Source: Congeria kusceri (Eukaryota; Mollusca; Bivalvia; Myida; Dreissenidae). Taken from it: 64,000 nucleotides of DNA. The translations under genes and the position numbers were made by a program. Shown one piece after another: positions 1 to 11,909 of the stretch; the stretch's first letter is position 1; the number at the start of each line of letters is the position of its first letter. The notes beneath the pieces were generated by a model. That model was not told the origin of the DNA. It worked only from the letters and a program-made list of their open reading frames with translations, and did no database searches. The stretch is taken from NCBI GenBank assembly GCA_027627225.1, contig CM051033.1:14646058-14710057 (forward strand), written 5' to 3'.

Positions 1-1340
1 AAAGTGGTAAAATCATTGGATATTTCATTTTAAAGGTGACATTGTAAGATGTTATCATGATTTTAATAATACGCACAGCGACAACCGGGCTACTGAACAC
101 TTGAGCTCCATTAAAAGCTACCATAAAATATATTCTTTCCTCCCACAAAACACCTACTTATTAAAAAACCCATTTTACATAATTGAAGTGGTTTGTACCA
201 TTAAAACTTTATAACCACCATTGATCATCGTGTCATCAGCACACCCAAAATGTTTTTCCATTTAATATGACACATGACAAAGAGATGATAACCAACATGG
301 TTAAGGAAGTTTTGCTTTTTCATCATAATTAATGTGGATCTAGTTACGATCAGTAGATCTTGTTTCTTTGTATTAAATATCACCTTTTTTAGAATATGTA
401 ATTTATATCTATTCATCACTTAACTTTATATATTAAAAGTACGAAAATGAAAATCATAACAAAATAACAAGAAAAAATATTAAGTATTAAAATGACAGAA
501 GAACCCCTATAAAACAATTAAAACCTTGAAGGCTGTGCGAGTTATGTATTCTTAATATTAAAATGTGCATACCGAGCTTAAACACTGAAAGGGATAGTAA
601 GTAAACAAATCAATTAAGTTTGAAAATGTGAAAAAATTATCATCAGAAACAAATGGTTAAAATTATGTGTGAACATGAGTGCCATTGTCACAAAGATACG
701 CCCGTTATCGAAGCTTTTTTGGGGTAAAGATTAAATGACTAAAGAGAATCAATTGAAAACCTAATAAGGTAGAGCCATGGTATTTGTGCATCTAATTCAG
801 CTCCAAAGCCTATCTCTGTGTGCTGAGGCCATACAAAAATTGATTCTATGTTTAGCGTCCCCATGATTATTTAAAACCTACCAACCAGGCAGGAAAAAAA
901 CAAACAATGAGTCAACAAAAAAACATTTGTCATTCACATGCTATTCATAGCACTGATACTAGCTAAAGCAAATGTTTACTTGCAAAACTATTACAAATCA
1001 TCTTCATATTGGGAACCTACTTTAACAGAGTATTTTAACTGTGTATATTGACTACTGGCACATTGTTTTACAAATATTGGTTAAATCACATTAAAGTCAT
1101 TTTTTCCAAGTTCTGTCTGACGTCAGATTATATCATATAGGTAATAGACAAACCCTGACATTTACTTCAAATAAGACATATACATAATAAAATCTTCATG
1201 ATCATAGAAAAATGTTTTCACATAATTTTAAATTGAATAGATGAAAATTTAAAAGTATGTCCTATGGGCAATACAAAATAGTAAACATACCAATTTAAAG
1301 TGTTTTAGATCTATAAGGCTGTAGGTAAGTTACTGAAAAC
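1..1340. other. Unassigned AT-rich sequence
   Basis: I see no coding exon, tandem array or terminal inverted repeat. Short open frames here lack codon bias or recognisable motifs. Confidence 0.5.
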
Positions 1341-1685
1341 AAAAGGGCCCTGAGGGCCCTAGGACGCTCACCTGAGACCTTGTAACCCAATTAGAATTTG
1401 CATCTCCGAGGTGTGGCTTATTTTTATCCCAGGGACATAATTTGAAAAATCTTAACAAACCTCTGGGCCTTGCAGTTTCAGGTAAAGCTTTATACAGTCA
1501 TTTTGCTATTTAAGTCTATATAAACCATGTGACCCCTTGGGGTGAGGCCAGATTGACCCCAGGGGCATAATTCATACAATCTTTGGAGAGGACCACTATG
1601 CAATGTTACGTACTACATATAGGAAAGCTGTGGGCCTTGCCGTTTCAGAGGAGAGGATTTTTAAAGTCATTATGCTATTTAAGTC

Positions 1686-3111
1686 CAGGGCTTTCCTTAG
1701 ACTTTGAATTTCAAGATTCAATGACTCTTGGGGTCAAATTTTCAAGAGTCAAAATCAAATTCCCCAAGAGTCAGATATAAACCTTTAAGAGTCGATGCTT
1801 TGTGGGGAGTTTCCGTTTGTTTTCTATTTGTTTAATTTTTTTTTGTTTTAATTAATTATTTTCATTTTATAATTTAATAATATGATTTTAATTTATTATT
1901 TTTTAAATAACTTATTATTTTCTTTTCACTTTAATTTTATTTTCTTCTTATTATTATTGTTATTTTGTTTTTATTATTATATCTATTATTATTATTATTA
2001 TTAGATCTATTATTATTATTATTATTAGATCTATTATTATTATTATTATTAGATCTATTATTATTATTTATTATTATTGTAATTATTAAGACGATTTTAT
2101 AATATTCTTTACATACTAAAAATACCAATAATTTTTTTTTTCAAATCGCATATCATGTACAACCATAAAACAGGTTTTCGTTCCTAAAAAATATACGTAG
2201 TTACGGTCCGCAAATATTGTTTTACTGTTACAATGTAAATTAATGAACTGCCATAAAATAATTATTCAAATGCTAAAGATCGCAACGTTTTTGCACTATG
2301 AAAGTTTTATTTAAAAAAAAAGAAAAGATTTCAAAGTTCTTGCACTACGAAGTTTTTATTCTCAGATGACATGTATATATTTGGTCGATACACGCACGCT
2401 TTCCATGCGGGGAACGTGACGTCGTTTGTGTCAGCATAACGTTCGCGCGCTTTTCTAGAAAACAAAGGATTTACATGAAATACACAAAAAATGTATTTAT
2501 GACACTCGAACACTAAAATTGGATGTAAGATATTTTGGATATAGGAAATGTTACGTAAATCAGATTTTTCGCTGAAATCGGATTTCAAATTTTGGAAATA
2601 TATTAATAATTTTACCCGAGATATAAAGGAAAGTAATTTAAAACAATGCCGTTATATTTAGGAACTTAACTAAATGTGGATATTATCAACAACGGAAGCG
2701 GTGAGTAAATTGTGTTTTAAACGTTGAATGGTTGGGAATTTAAAACGCCGATAGGTCGATTGTTCACGTCATTGGAAGCGTATATACCTGTGCATTTTAG
2801 TTGGTCAATATAGATTTTTCTGAGCGACAAAACTCCGCCTAATGGGCGGAGCTACATGGTAACTTGACCGCTGATGGGCAGCGTCTATTTAAAGTTGACT
2901 CCGCCTCCAACCTATAATCGCAGAGTGTTTTATCAACTTTGACATCGCTATTCGACTGATTGGGATAATCAGCCAGCTGAGATATACTTTATGACGCAAA
3001 TTGTCCCGGGTCAAAGGTGACGCACGAAGTAATTACATCGCGAGTCAAACAAGCGTATTTGGAAATTTTCACGCGTCTAAACCCGGGAGCTCGGGTCAAA
3101 GGAAAGCCCTG
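1686..3111. mobile_element. Non-autonomous hAT-like element, copy 1 (1,426 bp)
   Basis: The termini are inverted: CAGGGCTTTCCTTAGAC at the left, and at the right the reverse complement of CAGGGCTTTCCTTTGAC, one mismatch in 17. CAGGG ends are typical of hAT elements. Only aagt is clearly repeated at the flanks of this copy (1681-1684 and 3112-3115), but the second copy at 36896-38320 has an 8-bp duplication. No transposase frame is present. Inside are an AT-rich left third with a (TTA)n tract, and near the right end a GC-richer part with TATA-like and 'gactccgcctcc' sequence shared by both copies. Confidence 0.8.
1948..2088. repeat. (TTA)n microsatellite with regular agatct interruptions
   Basis: Runs of tta/att are broken several times by agatct. 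A shorter version lies in the same place in the second hAT-like copy (about 37140-37235), so the tract was part of the element and has changed length. Its asparagine-rich frame is an artefact. Confidence 0.85.
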
Positions 3112-4400
3112 AAGTATATATAAACCATGTGACCCCCTGGGCGTGACCAGTTTTGACCCCAGCTGCATAATTTGAACAATGTTTGTAGAGGACCACATAT
3201 TCATACCAAATAACAAACCTCTAGGCCTTGCGGTTTCAGAGGATTAGAATTTTAACGTCATTTTGCTATATTAGTTTATATAAAACATGTGACCCCTGGG
3301 GTGTGGTCAGTTTTGACCCATGGGGCATAATTTGAACAATCTTTGTAGAGGACCACTATAGGATGTTACATAGAAATATGAAACCTCTGGGCCTTGCGGT
3401 TTCTGGAGAAGAGTTTTAAAGACATTTTGCTATATATGTTTATATAAACCATGTGACCTCCAGGGCGTGGCCAGTTTTGACCTCAGGGGCATAATTTGAA
3501 CAATCTATGTAGAGGACCACTATACGATGTTACATACCAAAGAAGAAACCTCTGGGCCTTGCAGTTTCTGATGAGAAGATTTTTAAAGTCATTTTGCTTT
3601 TTAAGTATATATAAATCATGTGACCCCCAGGGCGGGGCCAGTTTTGACCCAAGGGGCATAACTTGAATAATATTTGTAGAGGACCACTAAAGGATGTTCG
3701 ATACCAAATATGAAACCTCCGGGCCTTGCAGTTTCAGAGAAGAAGATTTTTAAACACATTTCTATATAAACCATGTGACCACCAGGGTGTGGCCAGTTTT
3801 GACCCCAGGGGCATAATTTGAACATTCTTTGTAGAGGACCACTATAGGATGTTACATACGAAATATGAAACCTCTGGGCCTTGTGGTTTCAGAGAAGAAG
3901 ATTTTTAAGGTCATATTGCTATATATTCTATATAAACCATGTGACCCCAGGGCGTGGTCCGTTTTGACCCCAAGAGCCGAATTTGAACAATCTTTGTAAA
4001 TGACCACTAAAGCATGTTACAAACCAAATATGAAACCTCTGGGCCTTGCGGTTTCAGAGGAGAAGATTTTTAAAATCATTTTGCTATATATTCTATATAA
4101 ACCATGTGACCCCCAGGGCGTGGCCCGTTTTGACCCCAGGGGCATAATTTGAACAATCTTTGTAGAAGATCACTATAGGATGTTACATACCAAATATGAA
4201 ACCTCTGGGCCTTGTGGTTTCAGAGGAGAAGATTTTTAAAGTCATTTTGTTATATATTCTATATAAACGATGTGACCCCCGGGTCGTGGCCAGTTTTGAC
4301 CCCAGGGGCATAATTTGAACAAACTTTGTAGAGGACCACTATAGGATGTTACATACCAAATATGAAACCTCTGGGCCTTGCGGTTTCAGAGGAGAAGATT
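3112..4400 (+). repeat. Tandem array of ~165-bp monomers, about 8 copies
   Basis: The phrase taaaccatgtgacc, or a close variant, recurs near 3120, 3280, 3448, 3614, 3770, 3936, 4100 and 4266. Each is followed by ttttgacccc, then gaccactataggatgtt, then cctctgggccttg. The copies have diverged by substitutions and small indels, so the array is not recent. It is the core of the element at 1341-4655. Confidence 0.85.
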
Positions 4401-4655
4401 TTTTAAGTTTGCACTTTTACAATATATTTTTAGCTCTGGTGACCTACATATGCAGCGGATCGTAACGATTTGAACACCTTTGAAAGAGGGTCGCCCAATG
4501 ATCATTCCTGTGAAGTTTGGTAAAAATCTGCCAAGTGGTTTAGGAGTAAATGTCGTTTGAATGAAAAGTTGACGACGGACAGACACACGCACGCACGCAT
4601 GACGGACAACGGGCGATCACAAAAGCTCACCACTTTGTGCTCAGGTGAGCTAAAA

Positions 4656-6560
4656 ATGCAAGATTCCAAATCAGAATTGTGTAATGTCATTAGCTTATTC
4701 AGGGCCCTCAATCAGTTTTTGGGGAAGTGGCCCACCGCCCTTTAGAAGGGGAATTTTGACTGACGGGGAATTTTTTAATATTGAAGTTTTACAAATTAAC
4801 TGATCTGGAAAATAACTCAACCCAAAAAAACTCGCGTCTAATTGTCGTTTGGTAAAAATGTCATGTAATCTTTATGGCAAATGAAACTCCCATAAATATA
4901 ACTTTGATGATTTTTTAGCACCAAAAAAACATAGCTCAAAATCTACCGATAACGCTTAAAATTTGGACTAGGCTGTGGTATACATGTAACATTGCAGCTA
5001 TACACGCGTCATTTCCACGAGTTTTTCGTGATTTCGCCGGCGTTAATAAATAGTTAGCGCGTTTTCCTAGCCCAGCATGATTTTATAACAGAGATATGAA
5101 ACTAATATAATTAATATCAATATGGAACACATATTTTTTTGTAAAAGTAATTTGCAGTCCCGCTTCTAAAATGATTATTTAATTTAATATATTCATTTAA
5201 AAGACCGAAAATGGAAATACACAACAACTCCATTATATTGCGATTCGCAGGGTCCATGGAGCGCAATCGCGATTTAACTCGTCAGGTCATTCATGTGCAT
5301 ATACATGTGGACACAAGCCTATTTTTGCTATCTCAAAAAGTAAATGTAATTAAATCTACCTTTTCATTGTTGTTAACATCCATAATGTGTTATATCCATA
5401 TGTAAAATATGCTATTTGTATATAAAAATATTATATAGTCCCTTGTATTTAATTTTAAATCAGTTTTCACAACACATATACTATATATACTATATCGAAA
5501 TGCGAAACGCATATTTGAACTTTACTGTTCACACGTCGTAAACACAAATTTCATTTACAGTTAAAATACACATGTACTTCATGAAAAGCCTTTGTTAGGC
5601 TAGAAAATTATGCTGAAATGTACAACGTCCCGTCATCCGCATGGAAAGCGTGGGTGGCCATATAAAAACTTTGTAGCGCAGAGAACTGTGAGATCTTTAC
5701 TTTTGATGTGCAGTTAACATTTCATCTTAAACAAAAAAATACTTTTGCCGTATCGATAACGCTATTGTCGTTCAGATAGGTAAGTATTTATTTATGACAT
5801 ACAGGTACTGTGTACACCCTCCACATGGACAGCGTGTAATTTGGCTGCTAATAAAAGCAACAGCAGTGAAATGACGTTGTCATGGGTGGCACGTGCGATA
5901 TAAGCTGATGACGTCAAACTGTTTCACTTTGATGTTGAACGGATCAGTTTACTGTTTATGGCACGTAACATGTGTCAATTAAATATTAGCGATGTAGAGA
6001 TCTGGACCAAAACGGCTATAATAATGATGCGGACGATTATTGGCATCTTAACTAGGTTTTTTTAAAAAAAAATTGCAGACCTCCTAGGTGGAATTTTTCC
6101 ATTTTTTTTTTTTGGGGGGGGGAACCCATACTTTTCAGGTGGGGGAGTGGAGCCGATATTCGGCGGCAAAAATTGTCGATTGAGGGCCCTGTTATGTCAA
6201 GTGATACACATAAATGCAAGATTCCCACCAACAATATTCATTCAAAACTCAAATACATTGTATAACAAGAACTAAGATTCATGACTTATATTATTTACGA
6301 TGTCATTCATTGACTGAGATCATAAAATTAAGAAATCACAGTGTCATTATAGGCGTCATTTATACGCTTTCCATCTCGATTTTCCACATTATCAAAAATG
6401 TTGTATTTTTTTCGTTCAGGCATCTGATAACCTACCAGCCAGAGGATGCTAAACATAGAATTAAATTTGTATGGCCTGATTTGAAGTATCAAAACTGTTC
6501 CATACATATTCTTAAATCTTTAATCAAGACGACAAAATAATCAAGGTGGGTACTTAAAAC
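4656..6560. other. Unassigned sequence with low-complexity tracts
   Basis: No supported exon. There is a T/G homopolymer stretch near 6101-6122. Short open frames show no recognisable domain. Confidence 0.45.
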
Positions 6561-6569
6561 TGATCATTT

Positions 6570-7010
6570 ATGCCAACTGAGATTGTATTTGAATATCCCT
6601 CCATGGATGACAAAACCATGGTCTGGACAAACATTTGACCTTGAATTATGACCTTGACCATGACTAAAAATGTGGTTCTTGCATGCGACATACCGTGTCA
6701 TGATTCTTATCACGTCTGGGCAGTTAAATGAAAATCCTTTCATGCTTGACAAAATTATGCTCAGGACAAATTTTATAGATTTATGGATCATATTTAACCT
6801 TTAAGGTTGACCTCTAACTTGGACCTAGGGACCTGGTTCTTATACGTGACCCAACTTCTCAAGATAGTACCTCCATGCGTGAAATATTAGGTTCTGAACA
6901 TTTATTTGACCTTTGACCTTGAAGTGTGACATTGACCTTGAACAAAATGACCTGGTTTTTGTGCATGACACAATGTCTCAAAGTTACAAAAAGTATATTA
7001 AATCCCATTT
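6570..7010. repeat. Degenerate dispersed module rich in 'gaccttgacc'
   Basis: Imperfect repetition of phrases such as 'gaccttgacc' and 'atgacctggttcttgcatg' with a spacing of 100-150 bp. The same phrase recurs in the modules at 52-54.7 kb. No coding content. Confidence 0.5.
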
Positions 7011-7779
7011 TTTAAAGGGTGTGAACACATAAAATCTTTGACGTGCGGATACAATGCTGTGTATATAAAAATCTAAGCTTAAAAATATATCAAAAGTAAA
7101 TAAAATGACTGTTTCTAAATTAATCTTAGTAAGTAATAATAAAAAACAGAAATAACTGCTTTAAAAATAACTTGTCTTAATTGATGCAACACATGTGTGA
7201 TCTTTAAAAACGAGAAAACAACCTTTAAGGGTAAACGCATAGGCGTGGGAAGTTAATTTGCATATTGAGCTTGATGCTCCAAACGAATAGTAAATGGACC
7301 AATCATAGTTCGCGTTACACACCGGCTGACCAATCAGCTTGCAGCTTATATATAACCTTTGGATTGTGAGAATATGCACTGTAATGAACTGCAAAGAAAT
7401 ATTGAAAATAATTGATCTGCTAAATGAAAATATGCAGATTTTAATATGATAATGTTTATAGAATTAAAGAAAATTAGTTTCTCTACGACTATTACATGAT
7501 TACATATGTTTTAATAAAATATGAAGAAACTATGATATGCAATATGTCTTAATGTATTGATTTCTTTGCAGTTTAATGCTTAGATAGAAAAGAAGAGAGA
7601 GATCATAGCCCAAGTGAATAAGATTTAATGATGGAAACACATAATTTTACATGTATCATCATTTTTTCTTAACCCATTGTTCAGCATATGCTGTAATGGG
7701 ATTGTTGGAGCCTTTTTAACTTAGAAATCTGAAAGAAACAATAGCCGTCAGAGGACAGCGCGCTCGACTAGTCAAAGTA

Positions 7780-8590
7780 TTTCAGTTGGTACATATTTTG
7801 GATAGTGGAAGGGGCATAAATTTGTTAAATTACAAAATTGTCAAAATACAAAACAGAAATATGGGTACTGTTGCCCCTGATACTAGAGTTGATGACAAAG
7901 GTTAGTTCCAAGTTTCAAGTGAATAACTTATGTAATTTGAAAGTAAAAAAACTTTTGAATATAAACTTTAACCAGAAAATCTATGTGAAAAAGGGGCATA
8001 ACTCTGTCAAAATACAAAATAGAGTTATGGGGAATGTTCACCATGATACTGGAGTTGATGACAAAGGTACCTTTTAATCACTTTAATTCGCGGGGTACTA
8101 ATTTTGCGCACTTGCGATCGCGCATATTTTCGCGCGGTCTTAAATTCCCGCAAATCCGCGACTGTGTTATAGAGGTATGAATCACTTTATTGTACAAAAA
8201 TGATCACAATATAATTAAAAGAAATATGAATCAGTAGTAGGAATATTTTACTAAACTGTTTATGATGTAAATGATTAAAACATCAGGACAGTCACACATA
8301 CCTGCGTATATTTATGAACGATTACCAAAGTACATTTGAACGAATGTGTCAACTCCCAAGGCTAAAATACAAAATCGGTAAATATTTGCGGTGGACATAA
8401 ATTCGCGCAAAAGCGGGAGGGCAAAAAGCGCGAAAATTAGACCACTGCGAAAATTAATGATTCCACAGTATATTCCAAGTTCTAGTAAACTGCTTTTGTA
8501 GTATTGAAGTTACAAAACTTTTGAATATAAACTTTAACAAGAAAATCTATGTGAAAAGGGGCATAACTTTGTCAAAATAACCTATTTGTT
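7780..8590 (+). repeat. Dispersed module 'ggggcataactctgtcaaaat', interrupted by a MITE
   Basis: Two or more degenerate copies of a ~160-bp unit (gtcaaaatacaaaacagag, then gttgatgacaaaggta, then caagtgaataactta) are present. The same unit occurs at 48000-48470. The 398-bp TIR element at 8070-8467 sits inside one unit; the uninterrupted relative at 48.2 kb shows what the target looked like. Confidence 0.7.
8070..8467. mobile_element. MITE with ~35-bp imperfect TIRs
   Basis: The left end carries aatcactttaattcgcg followed by tactaattttgcgc. The right end read in reverse carries gaatcattaattttcgc followed by tctaattttcgcgc. A gta trinucleotide lies on both sides (8067-8069 and 8468-8470), so the target duplication is 2-3 bp. 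The element interrupts a repeat unit whose intact form reads ggtatattccaa. No ORF, so it depends on a transposase elsewhere. Confidence 0.75.
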
Positions 8591-8629
8591 CCATGAAGTC
8601 AAACATTTCACATTTTATTGCGAAAATTG

Positions 8630-9230
8630 AGATCGGTGTTTTCATTGTAGTCACTTTGTTTTAAAAATATCACTACAAATTAAGATGTGTGTATTAATAT
8701 AGAATACAACAGTACATTTGTAATGTTCAATTAATTTCTGCTGTTTTCCCTCACTTTTTCTATGGAAGAAAACTACATAAGATAATAATTAGTAGTAACA
8801 GTAATTTCTAAATATTACTAATGTATTCATAAATAAACCTGTAGGAGCAAATTACATAAACATTGCAAAATAAGATTTGTATATCAATATAGCATACATT
8901 GATATATTTAAGTTGGTAAATAAATTTATGTTGTTTGTTTGTTGCTGATTTTTCCTCACTATTCTAAGGACGAAAACTATGTATGTTTATAATTATTAGC
9001 GTAGTGTTTTTCTGCGTTTGTTGTCTTTTTACGATCATTATTATTTTTTAATATTACTAATTTAAGTATTATCAAACTGTACTAGCAATTTACAAACATA
9101 TTTAAAATCAAGTGTTTTTAATATATTTAAATTAATATAGCATAAAACGATATTTTTATATTGATAAATTAATTCCTGCTTTTCCCTCACTAATTTTTTA
9201 TTGTATAGAAGAAAACTATCTCATCATGAC
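8630..9230. repeat. Three degenerate ~215-bp units
   Basis: The phrases 'ttccctcact' and 'gaagaaaactat' recur near 8748, 8950 and 9180, each preceded by an AT-rich stretch containing variants of 'ttgataaattaatt'. The copies are old and AT-rich with no coding potential. Confidence 0.5.
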
Positions 9231-9290
9231 CACTTTCCCACATGATTTGTTACAGGAACTACTGTTTGTTTGTTATTTAGCAAATTGTTT

Positions 9291-9379
9291 TTGACTCTAT
9301 ATGCTCACATGTTAGTATAAAATGTATTTTTGTAATCTGTGAAAACAAATAAAGTATTGTTCTGTTCTGTTCTGTTCAA
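9291..9379 (+). repeat. Possible 3' tail of a non-LTR retrotransposon or SINE
   Basis: A polyadenylation-like aataaag is followed by a short (TTCTG)n run. 3' tails ending in short tandem repeats are typical of CR1/L2-type LINEs and the SINEs they mobilise. No upstream coding sequence is present, so this is at most a strongly 5'-truncated copy. Confidence 0.4.
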
Positions 9380-9399
9380 GATAAGTACAAGTTACATAA

Positions 9400-9534
9400 T
9401 CAAATTTTGATCTTTCGCGTGCTAAAGCAATTGTTGGCGGCATAGGGATGGCGGAAGACATATGACGGACAACACACGACAGGTTCCCTATATCAATAGC
9501 TCACAGACCTCTTCGTGTTCAGGTGAGCATAAAA
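9400..9534 (+). repeat. 3' end of a dispersed module with terminal palindrome
   Basis: An acggacaacacacgac spacer is followed by agctcac (9498-9504) and aggtgagca (9521-9529), the same type of ending as at 4624-4651, 56168-56193 and 59330-59362. It may belong to the module that starts near 7780. Confidence 0.5.
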
Positions 9535-9889
9535 GATGATCATCCTACACAAATGTCTGAATGCCGTAGTACTACCCAGAGTTGTTCAATCAGTTTTTCT
9601 TCGTAGTGAGGTAAACCGATGAGTATTATCAAGAGGTGACCACCCTAATGCAAACATACATTAACAATTGCCATGATTTCAATTGTATTAGAGCAATGCA
9701 ATTATTTACATTGAGTAATTCATCTACTAAACAAAGATTGCGTTGTCAAGTTATGTTGATTGATCTGTGTAACATTTTAAATCAGCACCAAATCCAAGCG
9801 CTACTGAAGAGAAGATCAAACATATTGTTGAGTTTGATAATTGCTTCATACTTTCATGTTAAATAATCTCCATCGAGTAATATATATGA

Positions 9890-10091
9890 GGCGTGTCGTG
9901 GGAAAACCGGGCTTAATGCATGTACGTTTGCGCTTTGATGGTACTAGTATTTTCTGTTTCATGGAAGTCTCTTCTAAACATAAATCCAATGAGAAAAGTG
10001 CCGTCCTGGATCAGCCTGTACGGACTGCACAGGCTGATCCAAGACGACACTTTACGCAAATGCATTAAGCCAGGTTTTCCAAAGACACGCC
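9890..10091. mobile_element. Palindromic MITE (202 bp), copy 1
   Basis: Terminal inverted repeats of about 32 bp begin GGCGTGTC, continue GGAAAACC and end in gcttaatgcat, with three mismatches. The centre is a second inverted repeat (tggatcagcctgt against acaggctgatcca around cggactgc), so almost the whole element can fold as one hairpin. The paralogous copy is at 21640-21840. Confidence 0.8.
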
Positions 10092-10198
10092 TAAATTATC
10101 AATATTGCATTTAAAGGACCTATTCACAGAAGGGCAAACTGACAATTTCCCAATTGTTTTGTTACATATTCCAATAAACAAGAGTATTTTATATACGA

Positions 10199-10275
10199 AG
10201 TCCTGTTGGTGTAGCGGTTATCGTGACAGACGACTTTTGATCCGTTGGTCAATGGTAAAAGATTCGAGACTCTTT
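10199..10275 (+). repeat. tRNA-derived SINE-like sequence, copy 1
   Basis: An A-box-like ggtgtagcggtta and a B-box-like gattcgagactc have tRNA-like spacing. Anticodon-loop-like 'cttttga' recalls Gln/Lys tRNAs, but the acceptor and anticodon stems do not pair, so this is not a functional tRNA gene. The duplicated copy is at 22013-22085. Confidence 0.55.
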
Positions 10276-10959
10276 AGAAGTGTATTTTTATGTTTTCTTG
10301 ATTGAATATTAAGGTTTCTTTCAGGCAAGATATTTTCAGACATTGTTTTCAGAAAAAAAAATCTGTGAAGTCCCTTTAAAATGTTCCCAATAAAATGAGA
10401 TTGAATGGTAATATTTCATTCCCCGTAGTAGCAATGGTATATGTATAATGCTAAGCAGATATTGGGACGGGAAAATGTTCATAGGTACTACATTAACTAT
10501 TTCATAGTCATTTGTTCTGACACAGAATTAGATGCTGGACACACCAACTGAACGTATACAATAATCAACAAACGATCAGAAAACTCCAATAAAATTGTGA
10601 TTTTTTTTTTAACTTTAAAATATTGTTTTTCCATTGTGACCAACAACTCTCATCACGTACAGCTCGGAAAAACGTAAAATGTCCGAAATTCTATAATGTC
10701 ACGCAATACACTTTACTATGGTTTTAGCATTTAGCTTCATTATATCGTATTTAACATGTGTTGACTTCAATTATGCCCAGTGATTTATCGATGTCATAAT
10801 TTTCATTAAAACAAGGCTTGTAACATAATGTGATGTTCGACCCCCGGAACATATGCTTGTTATAGGAAGGCAATTCAATGTCGGTTACATGTTGACAAAA
10901 ATGACGCTTCCTACAAAAGGAGTTATGGTCCTTGTATTCTGCCCTTCCTCTCAACATCC

Positions 10960-11885
10960 TCTATTAACATATGTGGTTTTATTTTAAATCACTTCAATAC
11001 TAATGGAGTTATGCACTATTCAAAAAAATTAACTGAAGGGCAATCACTCCATAAATATTCAAGAAATAGTTGTGATCCTTGTACTCTTCACTTCCTCTCA
11101 TTGTCCTATATCATAATAAGAAGTTTCATTTAAATACCTTCAAAACTAATGAAGTTATGCTCCGCACAAGAAAATTAATGCTTCACACAAGGAAATAAAA
11201 CAAAGGGCAATAACTGCGAAAATATTGAAGAAATAATTTTGGTCCTTGTGCTCTGCAATTCCTCTTAATGTCCTCTATCATTTAGTCAAGTTTCATTTGA
11301 ATCCCTTCACTACTAATGGAGTTATGCTACGCACAAGAAAATTAAACAAAGGGCAAAAACTCAATAAATATTTTTTAAACAGTTATGTCCTTGAACTCTG
11401 AACTTGCTCTCATTGTGCTCTATCATTATATGAAGTTTCACTTGAATGCCTTCAATACTAATGGAGTTATGCTCCGCAAATGAAAATTAATGCTTCACAA
11501 ATGGAAATAACACAAAGGGCAATCATTCCGTAAATATTGGAGAAAAAGTTGCGGTCCTTAAGCTCTACACTTTCCCTCATTGTCTTCTATCATTATAGGA
11601 ATTTTCATTTGATTCCCTTCAATACTAATGGAGATATGCTCTGTACAAGAAAATTAAACAAAGGGCAATAACTCTGTAAGTATTGAATAAATAGTTGTGG
11701 GCCTTGTACTCTGCACTTCCTCTGATTGTTGTCTATCATTATTTGAAGGTTCATTTAAATCCCTATAATACTTATGGAGTTATGCTCCGCACAAGAAGCG
11801 TGACGGACGAACGGACAGACAGACAGACAGACGGACGAAAGATGCGATTACTATATGCGCCCGAAGTTCCCTTCGGGGGCATAAC
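10960..11885 (+). repeat. Degenerate ~150-bp tandem module ending in a hairpin, copy 1
   Basis: About six units containing ctaatggagttatgctccgc, then acaaagggcaataactc, then ctctcattgtcctctatcat. The array ends with (ACGGACAGAC)-like sequence and a hairpin at 11859-11880 (CCGAAG, loop ttcc, CTTCGG), then cataa. The paralogue is at 22740-23757. Confidence 0.8.
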
Positions 11886-11909
11886 AATACTTTACACAAA
11901 CCATTACAA

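Larger units (their letters stand above)
1341..4655 (+). repeat. Pearl-like tandem-core dispersed element, split by an insertion
   Basis: The left end has a 'gggccctgagggccct' palindrome followed by gctcacctgag (about 1368). The right end has acggacagac-type spacer sequence and a palindrome, agctcacc at 4624-4631 and ggtgagct at 4644-4651. Between them lies an array of ~165-bp monomers. One monomer (about 1440-1685) is cut off from the others by the 1.43-kb hAT-like element at 1686-3111. A reverse-oriented relative lies at 39785-41385. The layout (unique ends around a ~160-bp tandem core) resembles bivalve pearl elements, which have been linked to Helitron-like transposition; the family name is inference. 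Confidence 0.6.

Noticed and set aside
1937..2128. Asn-rich reading frame
   Set aside because: Translation of a (TTA)n microsatellite.
3560..3590. ctgatgag in one 165-bp monomer as a ribozyme core
   Set aside because: Single-base variant of 'cagaggag' in other monomers and no GAAAC partner.
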